DNA of 64,000 nucleotides from Acidobacteriota bacterium (lineage in GTDB: Bacteria; Acidobacteriota; Blastocatellia; Chloracidobacteriales; JADJPF01). This document shows, piece by piece, positions 25,495 through 35,118 of this stretch (positions are counted from its first letter, which is position 1; every line of letters starts with the position of its first letter). The translations under genes and the position numbers were made by a program. The stretch is taken from contig JACQZQ010000003.1 of the NCBI GenBank assembly GCA_016213785.1, positions 1 through 64,000 of the forward strand, in the 5' to 3' direction. The notes under the pieces are model-generated. The model saw only the letters and a list, made by a program, of their open reading frames with translations, ran no database searches and was not told where the DNA came from.

Positions 25495-27255
25495 ATGACT
25501 CCTGAACGTTGGAAAGAAATTAAATTTATTGTAGAAAATGCTTTAGAATGTCCTGAAATAGAGCGATCTGCTTTTATTGAGCAAGCTTGTGGACAAGACT
25601 TAGATATGAGAAAAGAAGTAAATTCTATACTTTATTTTCATAGCGAAATGGGAGAATTTTTAGAAAAACCTATAGTTCCAGGTTTTAATGATGGTGAGAA
25701 AAACAATTTTGTAAATAAAAGCCTTATCTTAAATCAAGGAGCAATTTTGCAACAACGGTACTTGATTTTAGAAAAAATCGGCCAAGGTGGTATGGGAGCA
25801 GTTTATAAAGCTCAAGATAAAAGATTAAATAACCTTGTTGCGCTAAAACAAATAATAGTTTCAGGAGATCGCCTTGAAAAAGCTTTTGAACAAGAAGCAC
25901 AGCTACTAGCTAAGCTACGCCATCCTTCTTTACCAAGAGTAATTGATTATTTTAATGAGGATAATTGCCAGTTTTTAGTTATGGAATTTATTAATGGTGA
26001 GACTCTTTCCCAGCTTTTAGCTAAAAGAGGAAAACCTTTTGAGATGTCTCAAATTATTTCTTGGACAGAACAATTACTTGAAGCCTTAAACTATCTTCAT
26101 AGCCATAACTCTTCTATTGTTCATAGAGATATTAAGCCTCATAACTTAAAACTTACTAAACAAAACCAAATTGTACTTCTAGATTTTGGCCTAGCTAAAG
26201 GATTAAGAAAAAATTCTAGCGCTTCTATTTCTAATATTGAGAGTAGTATTGCAGGTTATACTCCGCATTATGCGCCACTTGAGCAAATTGATGGTTTAGG
26301 TACAGATTGTCGTAGTGATATTTATTCGGTTGCTGCTACTATTTACCATTTAGCTACATATCATAAGCCTGCCGATGCTACTTCTAGAGCAATAGCAACT
26401 CTTAATAAAGAACCTGACCCACTAAAACTAGCACATTTTCTTAATAACAATATTAGTTTGGCCTTTACTCAACTATTAAATGAATGCTTAGCTCAAAATA
26501 TTAACCAACGTCCAACAAGTGCAAAAACCTTGCTGCTTAGATTACGAAGTCTACAAAATTCTACAAGTAACACTAGTCTTAATATTCAAAATAATGAAAC
26601 TCTTGACTCTTCTCAAATAGAAACATTAGTAGCCACTAGTCAAATTAAACAAACTGTTAGCAAAAAAACTAGTGATAAAGTAGATGATAAAATAGGCTTT
26701 ATCCCAATAAAGATTAACAAAAACACTTCATATTTAATTATTGGCATTATTGGGTTATTTTTAATTGCGATAACTGGAATGGTGACAAAAAATTTGGCTA
26801 ATTTAAGCCCTGGTTTTATTTCTAAACCCCCTCAAATAAATCAAGCAAAAAGCGATAGTAAACAAACCACTAATCAGAGCAACCTTCAAACAAATAAACT
26901 TAATAATACTTTAGATGTTAAAGATGTTAAACATTTTGGTGAACCTGATTTTAAGGGAGATCCTATAAGCGTAGATATTAGAGGTGTTGAGCTTTATGAT
27001 TTACTACGTTTTTGTTCTGATAATTATGGGCTAAATTTTGTTGTTGATGAATCTGTTCCTAAAATGATAGTTACTATGAAAGTAAATGATGTTCCTTGGG
27101 GAGATGCCCTAGCTTCGGTTTTAGACACTAACAATTTGACTTATAGAATTGAAAATAATGTAGTTCGTATTGTTCCTAAACATAACCCTTTTATCCTTAA
27201 GCCAACTTCCATAAATAAAAAATCAGAAGAAAAGAAACAAAAAATAAAGAGCTAG
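25495..27255 (+). CDS. Transmembrane Ser/Thr kinase with extracytoplasmic STN domain
   Basis: The 586-residue protein opens with the MTPERW...IVENALECP...RSAFIEQAC segment typical of acidobacterial kinases. The kinase follows: GQGGMG loop near residue 95, HRDIKPHN at about 209, DFG at about 230. A single membrane helix spans 411-430. Outside lies a Ser/Gln/Asn linker and one STN domain (about 480-561) starting HFGEPDFKGDPISVDI, with LRFCSDNYGLNFV and MKVNDVPW. STN domains normally belong to secretins and TonB-dependent transducers, where they contact anti-sigma proteins. Here the STN is the sensor of a kinase paired with a sigma factor. The catalytic motifs are intact. Confidence 0.9.
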   Translation: MTPERWKEIKFIVENALECPEIERSAFIEQACGQDLDMRKEVNSILYFHSEMGEFLEKPIVPGFNDGEKNNFVNKSLILNQGAILQQRYLILEKIGQGGMGAVYKAQDKRLNNLVALKQIIVSGDRLEKAFEQEAQLLAKLRHPSLPRVIDYFNEDNCQFLVMEFINGETLSQLLAKRGKPFEMSQIISWTEQLLEALNYLHSHNSSIVHRDIKPHNLKLTKQNQIVLLDFGLAKGLRKNSSASISNIESSIAGYTPHYAPLEQIDGLGTDCRSDIYSVAATIYHLATYHKPADATSRAIATLNKEPDPLKLAHFLNNNISLAFTQLLNECLAQNINQRPTSAKTLLLRLRSLQNSTSNTSLNIQNNETLDSSQIETLVATSQIKQTVSKKTSDKVDDKIGFIPIKINKNTSYLIIGIIGLFLIAITGMVTKNLANLSPGFISKPPQINQAKSDSKQTTNQSNLQTNKLNNTLDVKDVKHFGEPDFKGDPISVDIRGVELYDLLRFCSDNYGLNFVVDESVPKMIVTMKVNDVPWGDALASVLDTNNLTYRIENNVVRIVPKHNPFILKPTSINKKSEEKKQKIKS

Positions 27256-27319
27256 AATACAAAAAAGTAATTTATCTAACTAGAGAAATAACAAATTATA
27301 AATTTAGAGGAATAAATTA

Positions 27320-27634
27320 ATGTTAACAGGAAAACAAAAAAGATTTTTGCGAGGCCAAGCTCATGACTTAAAAGCTATTTTACAAATAGGAAAAGGGGGA
27401 ATTAGTGAAAATTTTGTTGAACAAGTAAATTTAGCGCTAGAAGCAAGGGAACTAGTAAAGATATCTATTTTGCAAAATTGTGAAGAAGATAGACAGGATT
27501 TAGCTGATAACATAAGCAAAGCTACTAGCGCTGAATTAGTGCAGATTTTAGGAAAGACAATAGTATTATACCGTAAGTCAATTAATAGACCTCAAATTAT
27601 ATTACCTCAAGTTGCAAGGGCTATAAAAAGCTAA
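27320..27634 (+). CDS. yhbY: YhbY-family RNA-binding protein (CRM domain)
   Basis: The 104-residue protein is a full-length CRS1/YhbY (CRM) domain: LTGKQKRFLRGQAHDLKAI at the start, the QIGKGGIS loop (GxxG motif that touches RNA) and a VQILGKTIVLYRK end. Family members associate with pre-50S ribosomes, and plant relatives splice introns. It is downstream of the STN kinase by 64 bases but unlikely to be related in function. AGAGGA precedes the ATG. Confidence 0.9.
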   Translation: MLTGKQKRFLRGQAHDLKAILQIGKGGISENFVEQVNLALEARELVKISILQNCEEDRQDLADNISKATSAELVQILGKTIVLYRKSINRPQIILPQVARAIKS

Positions 27635-27782
27635 TTTGGCTGATATAGTTCTTTAAAAATACTTTAAGGATCTAATGATTTGATTCTACTAGGGCTTTCC
27701 ATTAAAATGCCCAACACAATATCTTTTTTCTTGTCTTAAGTTTATATTTTGCATTTCTGCGTAGACTTAGTTATTTTTACTA

Positions 27783-30700
27783 GTGGAAAAACAAATAAAT
27801 ATGCACTGTCAATGCGGCGCTGAACAAGAAACTACTACTAATATTTGCTCAGTATGTGGAGCAGAACTAAACCAATTCCAAATAAAATCAACTGATGAAT
27901 TAGCAATAGGAACATTACTTGCCGATAAATATGAGGTTATTCGTTTGTTAGGAAAAGGTGGAATGGGTGAAGTCTATCTAGCAAAAGATCTTCATTTAGA
28001 AAGAATGATTGCTATAAAAACTCTCTCTACAGAACTTGCTGGGGAAGGTGAGCATAAGGCAAGGTTTCTTCGTGAAGCTCGTATGGCTTCAGCCTTAAAT
28101 CATCCAAATATTTTAACAGTTTATGAAGTAGGCACTTATAAAAACCTTCTATTTATGGCTACTGAATATGTAGAAGGCCAAACTTTGCGTCAGATAATTA
28201 GAGTAGGAACAATTTCTTTAAGAGATTTTTTAGATATTGCTATTCAAGGCGCTCAAGGCTTAGCTGCTGCACATGAAGCAGGAATTATTCATCGGGATCT
28301 TAAGCTAGAAAATTTTATTTTACGTCAGGACGGTTACTTAAAAGTACTGGATTTTGGTTTAGCAAAAGAAGCTGATACCCTTACAGATGATCCCACAGAT
28401 ACTTTTAAGACTAGAGCAGGGCTAATTTTAGGTACTCCTCATTATATGTCACCAGAACAAGCAAAAGGTAAAGCCTTAGATGCTCGCTCTGATATATTTT
28501 CTTTTGGCACAGTACTTTATGAGCTTTTAACACGCCAAGTTGCTTTTGATGCAGATAGCGATGTACAAATACTCTTTAATGTTGTTTTTAAAGAACCTGA
28601 TCCTATTTCTGATACAGTACCTTTACGTATTAGAGAAATAGTTAAAAGGGCAATGCAAAAAAGTCCAGATACTCGTTATCAATCAATGCAAACATTATTA
28701 GAAGATTTAATTACTTGTAGGACGGATTTACAAAATCTTCTTCACCTTCATGCAGGGACAATAAACCCTCAACAAAATAGAGGTACTGGTAAACTTATTA
28801 TGACAGGTATTAATAGCCGGTTTACTAGTTTTAATGCAGCATTAAATTCAACTGAAATGGGGCCTGCTACTGCACCTGACTATGATCAATTTGTAGGGCG
28901 TGATAGTGAAATAGGCATACTTAAAACAGAATTACAGCGCACCTATGATGGAAAAAGCCGACCAGTACTTATTTTAGGTGATTCTGGTAGTGGAAAAACA
29001 CAACTCTTATTTAGGTTTCAACAATGGGCACAAAGTCAAAAAGCTATTATTGGGATAACTAGTTTTTTTGATCAAAATAGTAATTTAGGCCATCCTTATC
29101 AACCTGTTTTATCTTTACTAGGTAGTGTGCTTAGTATTAGCGATACGGAAACTACTGGAGGTAAGAAAGATAGTGAAACAGGAAGAAAAATTGCTACACA
29201 AATTAAAACACAATTTAATATTGAACTACCTAGCATAGTTTTTGAAAATAGCTTACAAAAAATTAGTGAAGTAGAACAATGGCAAGTTTTTGATGCATTA
29301 AGACAGCTATTTAATCGTTTAACTCAAAGCCAACCCTTAGTTTTACTTTTTGATAATCTTCACTGGGCTAGTAATATAATTTTGGAATTAATAGGATATG
29401 CTTTACGTAATTTAATAGGTACAAGGCTCTTAATTGTTGCAACAGCTAGCGATGAAGAAGCTTCTAGACCAGGAGCTATTTTAAGAGATTGGATACTTGC
29501 ACAAAGCCGCTACTTAACTTTTGAACAAATAAAACTAAAGCCTTTTGATAGTAATGATGTTAGAAAAATGTTAGAAACCATTTTTCTAAGAATAGAAATC
29601 TCACCCCAAGAAATATATCGTTTATGTGAAATAACAAGCGGTAATCCTTATTATTTAATAGAACTTGTAAGATTACTTGTAAATGAAAATAAAATTTCTT
29701 TAGGCGAGGGTTGGTGGTTATGTCAATCGCTTGAAGAAATTGAACTGCCTACAACAATAGGCATTGCTGTTGAATATAAACTAGAAAAATGCCCAGAAGA
29801 ATTAAAAAACCTTTTAGCCCAAGCTTCTGTAATTGGTGAAACCTTTAATTTTGAAGTACTTGCAGAAATAAGTGAAAAAGATGAAGATGATTTAGAAAAA
29901 TTACTTTCTATTGGTGTTAAGACTTTTTTAATTAAAGAGGAAAAAAGCTCTAGAGGCGATGATTACCGTTTTTATAATGCCACAATAAAAAGAGTTCTTT
30001 ATGAGGGTTTAAGTAAAAGGCAAAAACGCCGTTTACATGCACAAGTTGCTGAGGCTATACAAACTGTCTATCGTAATAAAATATCTAGAGTCATAGGTAA
30101 ACTTGCTTATCATTATAATGCAGCAGGGGAATGGCAAGAGAGCTTTGAATTTGCCCATAGAGCAATAGAACAGGCTATTGAACAAGAATCTTGGAGAGAT
30201 GTATCTCATTATACTCAGCTTATGGAAGAAGCTGTAACTGCAATAGAAGAAAGCCCTGATGATTATGATCCTATTGATAAAATTGTTTTAGCCGATGTTA
30301 AGCTAAAATGTTCTTTAGCAATGCTACGTTTAGGTAATGTAAGTCAAGCCGTAAGTCAAGCTGAAGCAGGCTTAAAGATTGGACAAGAGCTTGATAACCA
30401 CTCTTTAATTGCACGTGGTAAAGCAAGATTATGTGAATATGGATGGTTTCAAGGTAAATTTGCAGATGCAATTAGAATAGGCCAAGAAGGTTTAATTAGT
30501 GCCAAAATTTCTAAAGATGTTGTTTCAGAAAGATATATAAATTTTCATGTTGGAGTAGCCGCTTGGCGCTCAGTCCCTCTCTCCATTGCTTTAGAACATC
30601 TTAGCCTAGCTTGTGAACTTGCTGAAGCTGCTAATGATAACCGGTTACTTGCACTAGCTCGTATTTTTTATAGTGTAGTTTTGCATTGTCAAGGTAGTTG

Positions 30701-31451
30701 GCAAGAAGGCAATTTAGTAATGAAAAAGGCTAAAGAACTAGCCCAAGCCGTAGGTGATCGTTTTGCTGAAGGAAGAAGCTATTCAATTAGCTCAATTATG
30801 CAATACTATGAGCGTAATCACTTAGAATTGCAAGAAACACATCAAAGAGGTGTTGAACTCTCTAGATCTATTGGTTGGCGTATTGGCGAAGCCTATATGC
30901 ATACATTATTAGGGTTTGATTATCTTTCTCCTACAAATCTAGATATTAATCAGGCTAAAGATTACCTTCAAAGAGGAATGGCAATTTGTCTAGAAACAGG
31001 TGAAAAAGGTACTCAAATACTTATTGCTAGAGGGCTTGCTAGAATAGCTACCCTTTTAGGTGATTACTCTCAAGCTATAACAAAACTCCAAGAAATTTTA
31101 ACTATTTTACGAACAATAGGAGATTTATTTGAACAAACTGCTGTACTCTGTATGCTAGGCGAAGCTCAAGAAGCCGATGGACAACTAGATGAAGCTATTA
31201 ACTCATTTCAAGAATGCTTTTTATTAACTGAAAAATTACATTTTCCTTTTTGGCAATGGCAAGCTTTATTTGGACAAGCTATTTGCTTAAATCAATTAGG
31301 TAGAAATAAAGAAGCTATTACTAAATTAAGCTTAGCTTGTACAACTATTGTTAAATTACGTAAACAATTTTCTTCTGAAAAAGAAGGAGAAAATTTTATT
31401 AATGAAACACAAAAAGTTTATGATTTTCTTACTCGCTTAAACGCCGAATAA
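27783..31451 (+). CDS. Ser/Thr kinase fused to AAA-type ATPase and TPR array
   Basis: The 1222-residue protein begins with a zinc ribbon (CQCG...CSVCG, about 8-28). A Hanks kinase follows with GKGGMGEVYL near residue 58, HRDLKLEN, DFG and GTPHYMSPEQ. From about 365 comes an NTPase with Walker A ILGDSGSGKTQ and Walker B LVLLFDNLHW, and then TPR-like helical repeats to the end. This resembles the PknK/HSF-type and adenylate-cyclase-associated ATPase proteins, where ligand binding in the C-terminal part opens the NTPase. It has no membrane segment. The start is a GTG without a good ribosome site; the ATG at 27801 is an alternative. Output target unknown. Confidence 0.88.
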   Translation: MEKQINMHCQCGAEQETTTNICSVCGAELNQFQIKSTDELAIGTLLADKYEVIRLLGKGGMGEVYLAKDLHLERMIAIKTLSTELAGEGEHKARFLREARMASALNHPNILTVYEVGTYKNLLFMATEYVEGQTLRQIIRVGTISLRDFLDIAIQGAQGLAAAHEAGIIHRDLKLENFILRQDGYLKVLDFGLAKEADTLTDDPTDTFKTRAGLILGTPHYMSPEQAKGKALDARSDIFSFGTVLYELLTRQVAFDADSDVQILFNVVFKEPDPISDTVPLRIREIVKRAMQKSPDTRYQSMQTLLEDLITCRTDLQNLLHLHAGTINPQQNRGTGKLIMTGINSRFTSFNAALNSTEMGPATAPDYDQFVGRDSEIGILKTELQRTYDGKSRPVLILGDSGSGKTQLLFRFQQWAQSQKAIIGITSFFDQNSNLGHPYQPVLSLLGSVLSISDTETTGGKKDSETGRKIATQIKTQFNIELPSIVFENSLQKISEVEQWQVFDALRQLFNRLTQSQPLVLLFDNLHWASNIILELIGYALRNLIGTRLLIVATASDEEASRPGAILRDWILAQSRYLTFEQIKLKPFDSNDVRKMLETIFLRIEISPQEIYRLCEITSGNPYYLIELVRLLVNENKISLGEGWWLCQSLEEIELPTTIGIAVEYKLEKCPEELKNLLAQASVIGETFNFEVLAEISEKDEDDLEKLLSIGVKTFLIKEEKSSRGDDYRFYNATIKRVLYEGLSKRQKRRLHAQVAEAIQTVYRNKISRVIGKLAYHYNAAGEWQESFEFAHRAIEQAIEQESWRDVSHYTQLMEEAVTAIEESPDDYDPIDKIVLADVKLKCSLAMLRLGNVSQAVSQAEAGLKIGQELDNHSLIARGKARLCEYGWFQGKFADAIRIGQEGLISAKISKDVVSERYINFHVGVAAWRSVPLSIALEHLSLACELAEAANDNRLLALARIFYSVVLHCQGSWQEGNLVMKKAKELAQAVGDRFAEGRSYSISSIMQYYERNHLELQETHQRGVELSRSIGWRIGEAYMHTLLGFDYLSPTNLDINQAKDYLQRGMAICLETGEKGTQILIARGLARIATLLGDYSQAITKLQEILTILRTIGDLFEQTAVLCMLGEAQEADGQLDEAINSFQECFLLTEKLHFPFWQWQALFGQAICLNQLGRNKEAITKLSLACTTIVKLRKQFSSEKEGENFINETQKVYDFLTRLNAE

Positions 31452-31521
31452 AATATTAAATTGCTTATAGTTTGATATTGGCATAATATTGAACTACACC
31501 TTAAAAATCGGGGAAAAAGCT

Positions 31522-32499
31522 ATGCAGCGATATAGGCCACCTCAAAATACACCACCAAAAAAGAAAATAGATACTCATAAAGAAATTAAGATTAAGTCTC
31601 ATGCCTTAGCACATGAGTTTGCAAGCCAACTACCACCGGCTGAAGCCCCAGATCCAGAGCTAGATGAGCGTATGATGCTACAATTTACTCGCTCTCGTTT
31701 TAGTGTTGGTAGCACTCATTTACAAGGAAGCCTAGCAGCACGACTTAAACAAGCTCTTAATCCTTTTAAGGCGCAAAACCAACCTACTCAAGCACAGGAT
31801 TTTGAAACAGGCCCCACTCCAGAAGGTATTGAAGCTGAACGTAGTTTTCGCTTACTTGCTCCTAACTTACAAGAGCATATTATGTCTATTGTTAATGCTA
31901 ACCCTGATGATAGCGCACTAGTTGATCAAATACGTATTTTAATAGATGATGAGCTATTTCGTGGCCTAAGTCTAACTCTTCAAAGCGCTTTTATTGACAC
32001 TTTGGTTTGGAATGCAGAAGCAAATATAAACTTTATGTTAGATTTTATGCGTGGTAAATGCTTTCAAACTTTTCTTTCAGATCCTAATTACACCGAAGAA
32101 CAAAAGAGCTTTGAACTCTCATTTGTCGCTGATCTCTCTGTATTAGCTAATAATAGTCCTGATAGTATTCTTAATGATCCTAGCTTTAAGAATCTTAATG
32201 GTGGGACTCTAAATACTATTATAGAAGAACTTAATTCTCATGAAGGCGATAGATTTCTAGATGCTAAATATAAACAATTACTTAGTAGTGTTGACTTTGT
32301 AGATATGAGAACAGAATACCAACAAAATCTAGTAGGAGCACTTTCTCAATATCCAAAAGCAAAAGTTAGTGATATTCTAGTGTTTTTACGTAGCTCTGAT
32401 TTTATTAAAATCTATTCTGAACCAGAGGCTGTAGCAGATGCATTTTTAGATGTAGTGTCTAAATCTGCTAGTGCTGTAATAAATAGCTATGGTGGATAG
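31522..32499 (+). CDS. Hypothetical cytoplasmic protein
   Basis: The frame can begin with TTG at 31489, but the ATG at 31522 has GGGG eight bases upstream and gives 325 residues, so I prefer it. The first 40 residues are Lys/Pro/Gln-rich and probably disordered. The rest is a mainly helical, Leu/Asp-rich domain with a SVGSTHLQGSLAARLKQ segment. No known family or catalytic motif is seen, and it has no membrane or signal sequence. It lies 70 bases after the large kinase gene and ten bases before the permease, so it is probably part of the same transcript. Confidence 0.6.
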   Translation: MQRYRPPQNTPPKKKIDTHKEIKIKSHALAHEFASQLPPAEAPDPELDERMMLQFTRSRFSVGSTHLQGSLAARLKQALNPFKAQNQPTQAQDFETGPTPEGIEAERSFRLLAPNLQEHIMSIVNANPDDSALVDQIRILIDDELFRGLSLTLQSAFIDTLVWNAEANINFMLDFMRGKCFQTFLSDPNYTEEQKSFELSFVADLSVLANNSPDSILNDPSFKNLNGGTLNTIIEELNSHEGDRFLDAKYKQLLSSVDFVDMRTEYQQNLVGALSQYPKAKVSDILVFLRSSDFIKIYSEPEAVADAFLDVVSKSASAVINSYGG

Positions 32500-32508
32500 G
32501 TTTAAGTA

Positions 32509-33273
32509 TTGTTATTAGCACTAGATAGCCAATCCTCTTATGCTCTACTTGTTCTAGCTGGTTTTGCCGCAGGTGCAATTAATGGTGTTGCTGGAGGAGG
32601 TTCTCTAATCTCATTTCCTACAATGTTAGCCTTAGGTATAGCGGCTATACCAGCTAATGCTACTAATGCAGTAGCTCTTTGGCCTGGGTCTTTAGCAAGT
32701 GTTTGGAGCTATCGTAAACAAGCAAAAGGGCTTGAGCGCTTAACCGCAAGTTTAACAATTCCTTCTATCTTAGGTGCACTTTTTGGTGCATGGCTTTTAT
32801 TAAACACACCTGAAAAACTTTTTAAGCAAGCCGTTCCTATTTTAATTTTACTTGCCACACTTTTACTTTGTTACCAACCAAGACTAAAACGCCAATTGGA
32901 AAAGCATAATAAGACTATAAAAAGCTTTGCCTTAACGTGTTTCCTACAGTTTTTAGTATCGATTTATGGTGGTTATTTTGGTGCAGGTATGGGGATAATG
33001 ATGCTTGCCTTACTAGGTTTTTATATAGAAGCCGATATTAATCAACTTAATGCAATAAAAACTTGGTTAGGTACAGTGATTAATATAGTAGCTTCGCTAT
33101 TTTTTATTTCTGCTAATAGTGTTTTGTTTATACCCGCTATAGCGCTTGGTGTAGGTGCTATTTTAGGAGGGTATTTAGCCCCAAAACTAGCTCAAAAAAT
33201 TAAACCAGACTATATTCGTTATTTTGTTATAACCATTGGTTTTATTTTAACTTTTGTTGAGTTTATTTTCTAA
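32509..33273 (+). CDS. TauE/SafE-family sulfite/anion permease
   Basis: The 254-residue inner membrane protein has about eight hydrophobic helices and both family signatures: GAINGVAGGGSLISFP near residues 21-37 and the second-half mirror YGGYFGAGMGIMML near 150-163. TauE/SafE proteins export or import sulfite, sulfoacetate or related anions; the substrate here cannot be told. It starts with a TTG, with a TAGG-type ribosome site. Its last 27 bases overlap the end of coaBC on the other strand. Confidence 0.85.
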   Translation: MLLALDSQSSYALLVLAGFAAGAINGVAGGGSLISFPTMLALGIAAIPANATNAVALWPGSLASVWSYRKQAKGLERLTASLTIPSILGALFGAWLLLNTPEKLFKQAVPILILLATLLLCYQPRLKRQLEKHNKTIKSFALTCFLQFLVSIYGGYFGAGMGIMMLALLGFYIEADINQLNAIKTWLGTVINIVASLFFISANSVLFIPAIALGVGAILGGYLAPKLAQKIKPDYIRYFVITIGFILTFVEFIF

Positions 33274-34455
33274 ATTTAACTCTTTTACTTTATCTAGGAT
33301 TTTATTTGCTACTTCGCTTTTACTCATTAAAGGCAAATGCGTTTGATTTAGGCGGTCAATAATTATTACTCGGTTTGTATCTGTATCAAAACCTGCATCT
33401 ATAGCGCTAACATCATTAGCTACAATCATATCAATATTTTTTTTCACCAGTTTACTTTTAGCATACTCTAAAACATTTTGTGTTTCTGCTGCAAAGCCTA
33501 CAAGGATTTGGTGAGTCTTGATTTTTCCAAGGCTAGCTAAAATATCTTCTGTTCTCTCTAACTCAATAACCATATCTGAGTCAGTTTTTTTTACCTTTTG
33601 TTCAGCTTTTTCTTTTGGATGATAATCACAAACAGCAGCAGATTTAATTACAATGGTTGCTTTTTCAAAATTATCTAAAACAGCTTTATACATCTCTGCG
33701 GCTGAAGTTATTTTAATTAGGTTTACTTTTTTAGGCGCAGTAATAGAAACAGGGCCGCTTACTAAAGTGACTTCTGCTCCTCTATTAATAGCTGCTTGGG
33801 CAATAGCATAGCCCATTTTTCCTGATGAACGATTAGAAATATACCTAATAGGATCCATATGTTCACGTGTAGGGCCTGCGGTGACTAAAAGGTGTTCTCC
33901 TACTAAATCTAGCTTAGTGGATTTTTCTTTAATTATTTCAATAGCTCGTTTAGCAATTTCTAAGGGTTCAGCTAAACGACCTTCACCAACCATTCCACAA
34001 GCTAAATAACCTGATGATGGATTAATAAACTCTACTCCGCGATTACGTAAAATAGCTAGATTTTCTTGGGTAGCAGGGTGATTAAGCATTTCAACATTCA
34101 TTGCAGGCGCAATAAGTAGAGGGGCAGGGGTTGAAAGATAAAGTGTAGTAAGAAAATCATCAGCAATACCACGAGCAAATTTAGCAATACTATTAGCTGT
34201 AGCAGGTGCAACAACCATTAAATCAATAGCTTGTGCAAGAGTAATATGATAAATATCGCTTCGCTCTGTAGGAGCAAACATATCAGTAACTACATTATGC
34301 CCTGAAAGTGCTTGAAAAGTAAGAGGTTGGATAAATTCAGAGGCATGACGAGTCATTACTACTTCAACCTCTGCTCCCATTTCTTGCAAATGTCTTAGTA
34401 CTAAGACAGCTTTATAAGCACCAATACAACCTGTTACCCCAAGCGCAATCTTCAT
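33247..34455 (-). CDS. coaBC: Bifunctional phosphopantothenoylcysteine decarboxylase/synthetase
   Basis: CoaBC performs two coenzyme A steps: CTP-dependent joining of cysteine to 4'-phosphopantothenate, then FMN-dependent decarboxylation. The 402-residue length is standard. The N-terminal CoaC part has GVTGCIGAYKA, the active-site His in a TERSDIYHITLA segment, and PAMNVEML; the C-terminal CoaB part has GPTREHMDPIRYISNRSSGKMGYA and the KSAAVCDYHP stretch. It follows gmk after 12 bases in the usual order, but the rpoZ gene that often stands between them is missing. Confidence 0.93.
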   Translation of the reverse strand: MKIALGVTGCIGAYKAVLVLRHLQEMGAEVEVVMTRHASEFIQPLTFQALSGHNVVTDMFAPTERSDIYHITLAQAIDLMVVAPATANSIAKFARGIADDFLTTLYLSTPAPLLIAPAMNVEMLNHPATQENLAILRNRGVEFINPSSGYLACGMVGEGRLAEPLEIAKRAIEIIKEKSTKLDLVGEHLLVTAGPTREHMDPIRYISNRSSGKMGYAIAQAAINRGAEVTLVSGPVSITAPKKVNLIKITSAAEMYKAVLDNFEKATIVIKSAAVCDYHPKEKAEQKVKKTDSDMVIELERTEDILASLGKIKTHQILVGFAAETQNVLEYAKSKLVKKNIDMIVANDVSAIDAGFDTDTNRVIIIDRLNQTHLPLMSKSEVANKILDKVKELNLENKLNKS

Positions 34456-34467
34456 AAAATAGCCTTT

Positions 34468-35118
34468 TTAATCTCTAGGAAAACTCCTTAAGATAGCCTT
34501 AAGTTTATTTTCTATTCTATATGGTCTTAGACGTTCTGATTTAGCAACCGCAATTAAAAACTCTGTAGCTTGATCTAAATCATCATTAACAATTACATAA
34601 TCAAAATCTGGATATTGAGCTACTTCTAAACTAGCTTCTTTTAATCTACGATCGATTACTTCAGTAGTATCTAAATTACGTGTACGAAGACGGTCTGATA
34701 AGGCTTCAAAGGAAGGAGGCATTATAAATATTAAAACTGCTTGAGGCATTTTTTGTTTAATTTGTGCTGCACCTTGAACATCAATGTCTAAAATTAAATC
34801 TTTACCTTCTTTTAATGCTTCTTCGACCGTAGCACGATGAGTTCCATAATAGTTGCTATGGACTTTAGCCCATTCTAAAAATTGGTCTTCAGCCTTCATT
34901 TTTTCAAAATCTGAGACTGAAACAAAAAAGTATTCTCGTGAATGTTCTTCCCCTATACGAGGAGGGCGAGTTGTATAAGAAACAGAAAAAGCTAGTTCAT
35001 CTAAAGATGCTCTTAACCTTTTTACAAGAGTAGATTTACCAGCACCAGAGGGGGCAGTGATAACTAATAAACTACCTAATCTATTTATATTATTAGAGTT
35101 ATTATGGTTATTCGACAT
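34468..35118 (-). CDS. gmk: Guanylate kinase
   Basis: Guanylate kinase phosphorylates GMP to GDP. The 216-residue protein has the P-loop TAPSGAGKST near residues 20-29, the GMP-binding SYTTRPPRIGEEHSREYFF stretch, and the DIDVQGAAQIK segment. A 13-residue Asn/Ser-rich head precedes the standard start and may be disordered. Its first 11 bases overlap the end of yicC, so translation is probably coupled. Confidence 0.94.
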   Translation of the reverse strand: MSNNHNNSNNINRLGSLLVITAPSGAGKSTLVKRLRASLDELAFSVSYTTRPPRIGEEHSREYFFVSVSDFEKMKAEDQFLEWAKVHSNYYGTHRATVEEALKEGKDLILDIDVQGAAQIKQKMPQAVLIFIMPPSFEALSDRLRTRNLDTTEVIDRRLKEASLEVAQYPDFDYVIVNDDLDQATEFLIAVAKSERLRPYRIENKLKAILRSFPRD

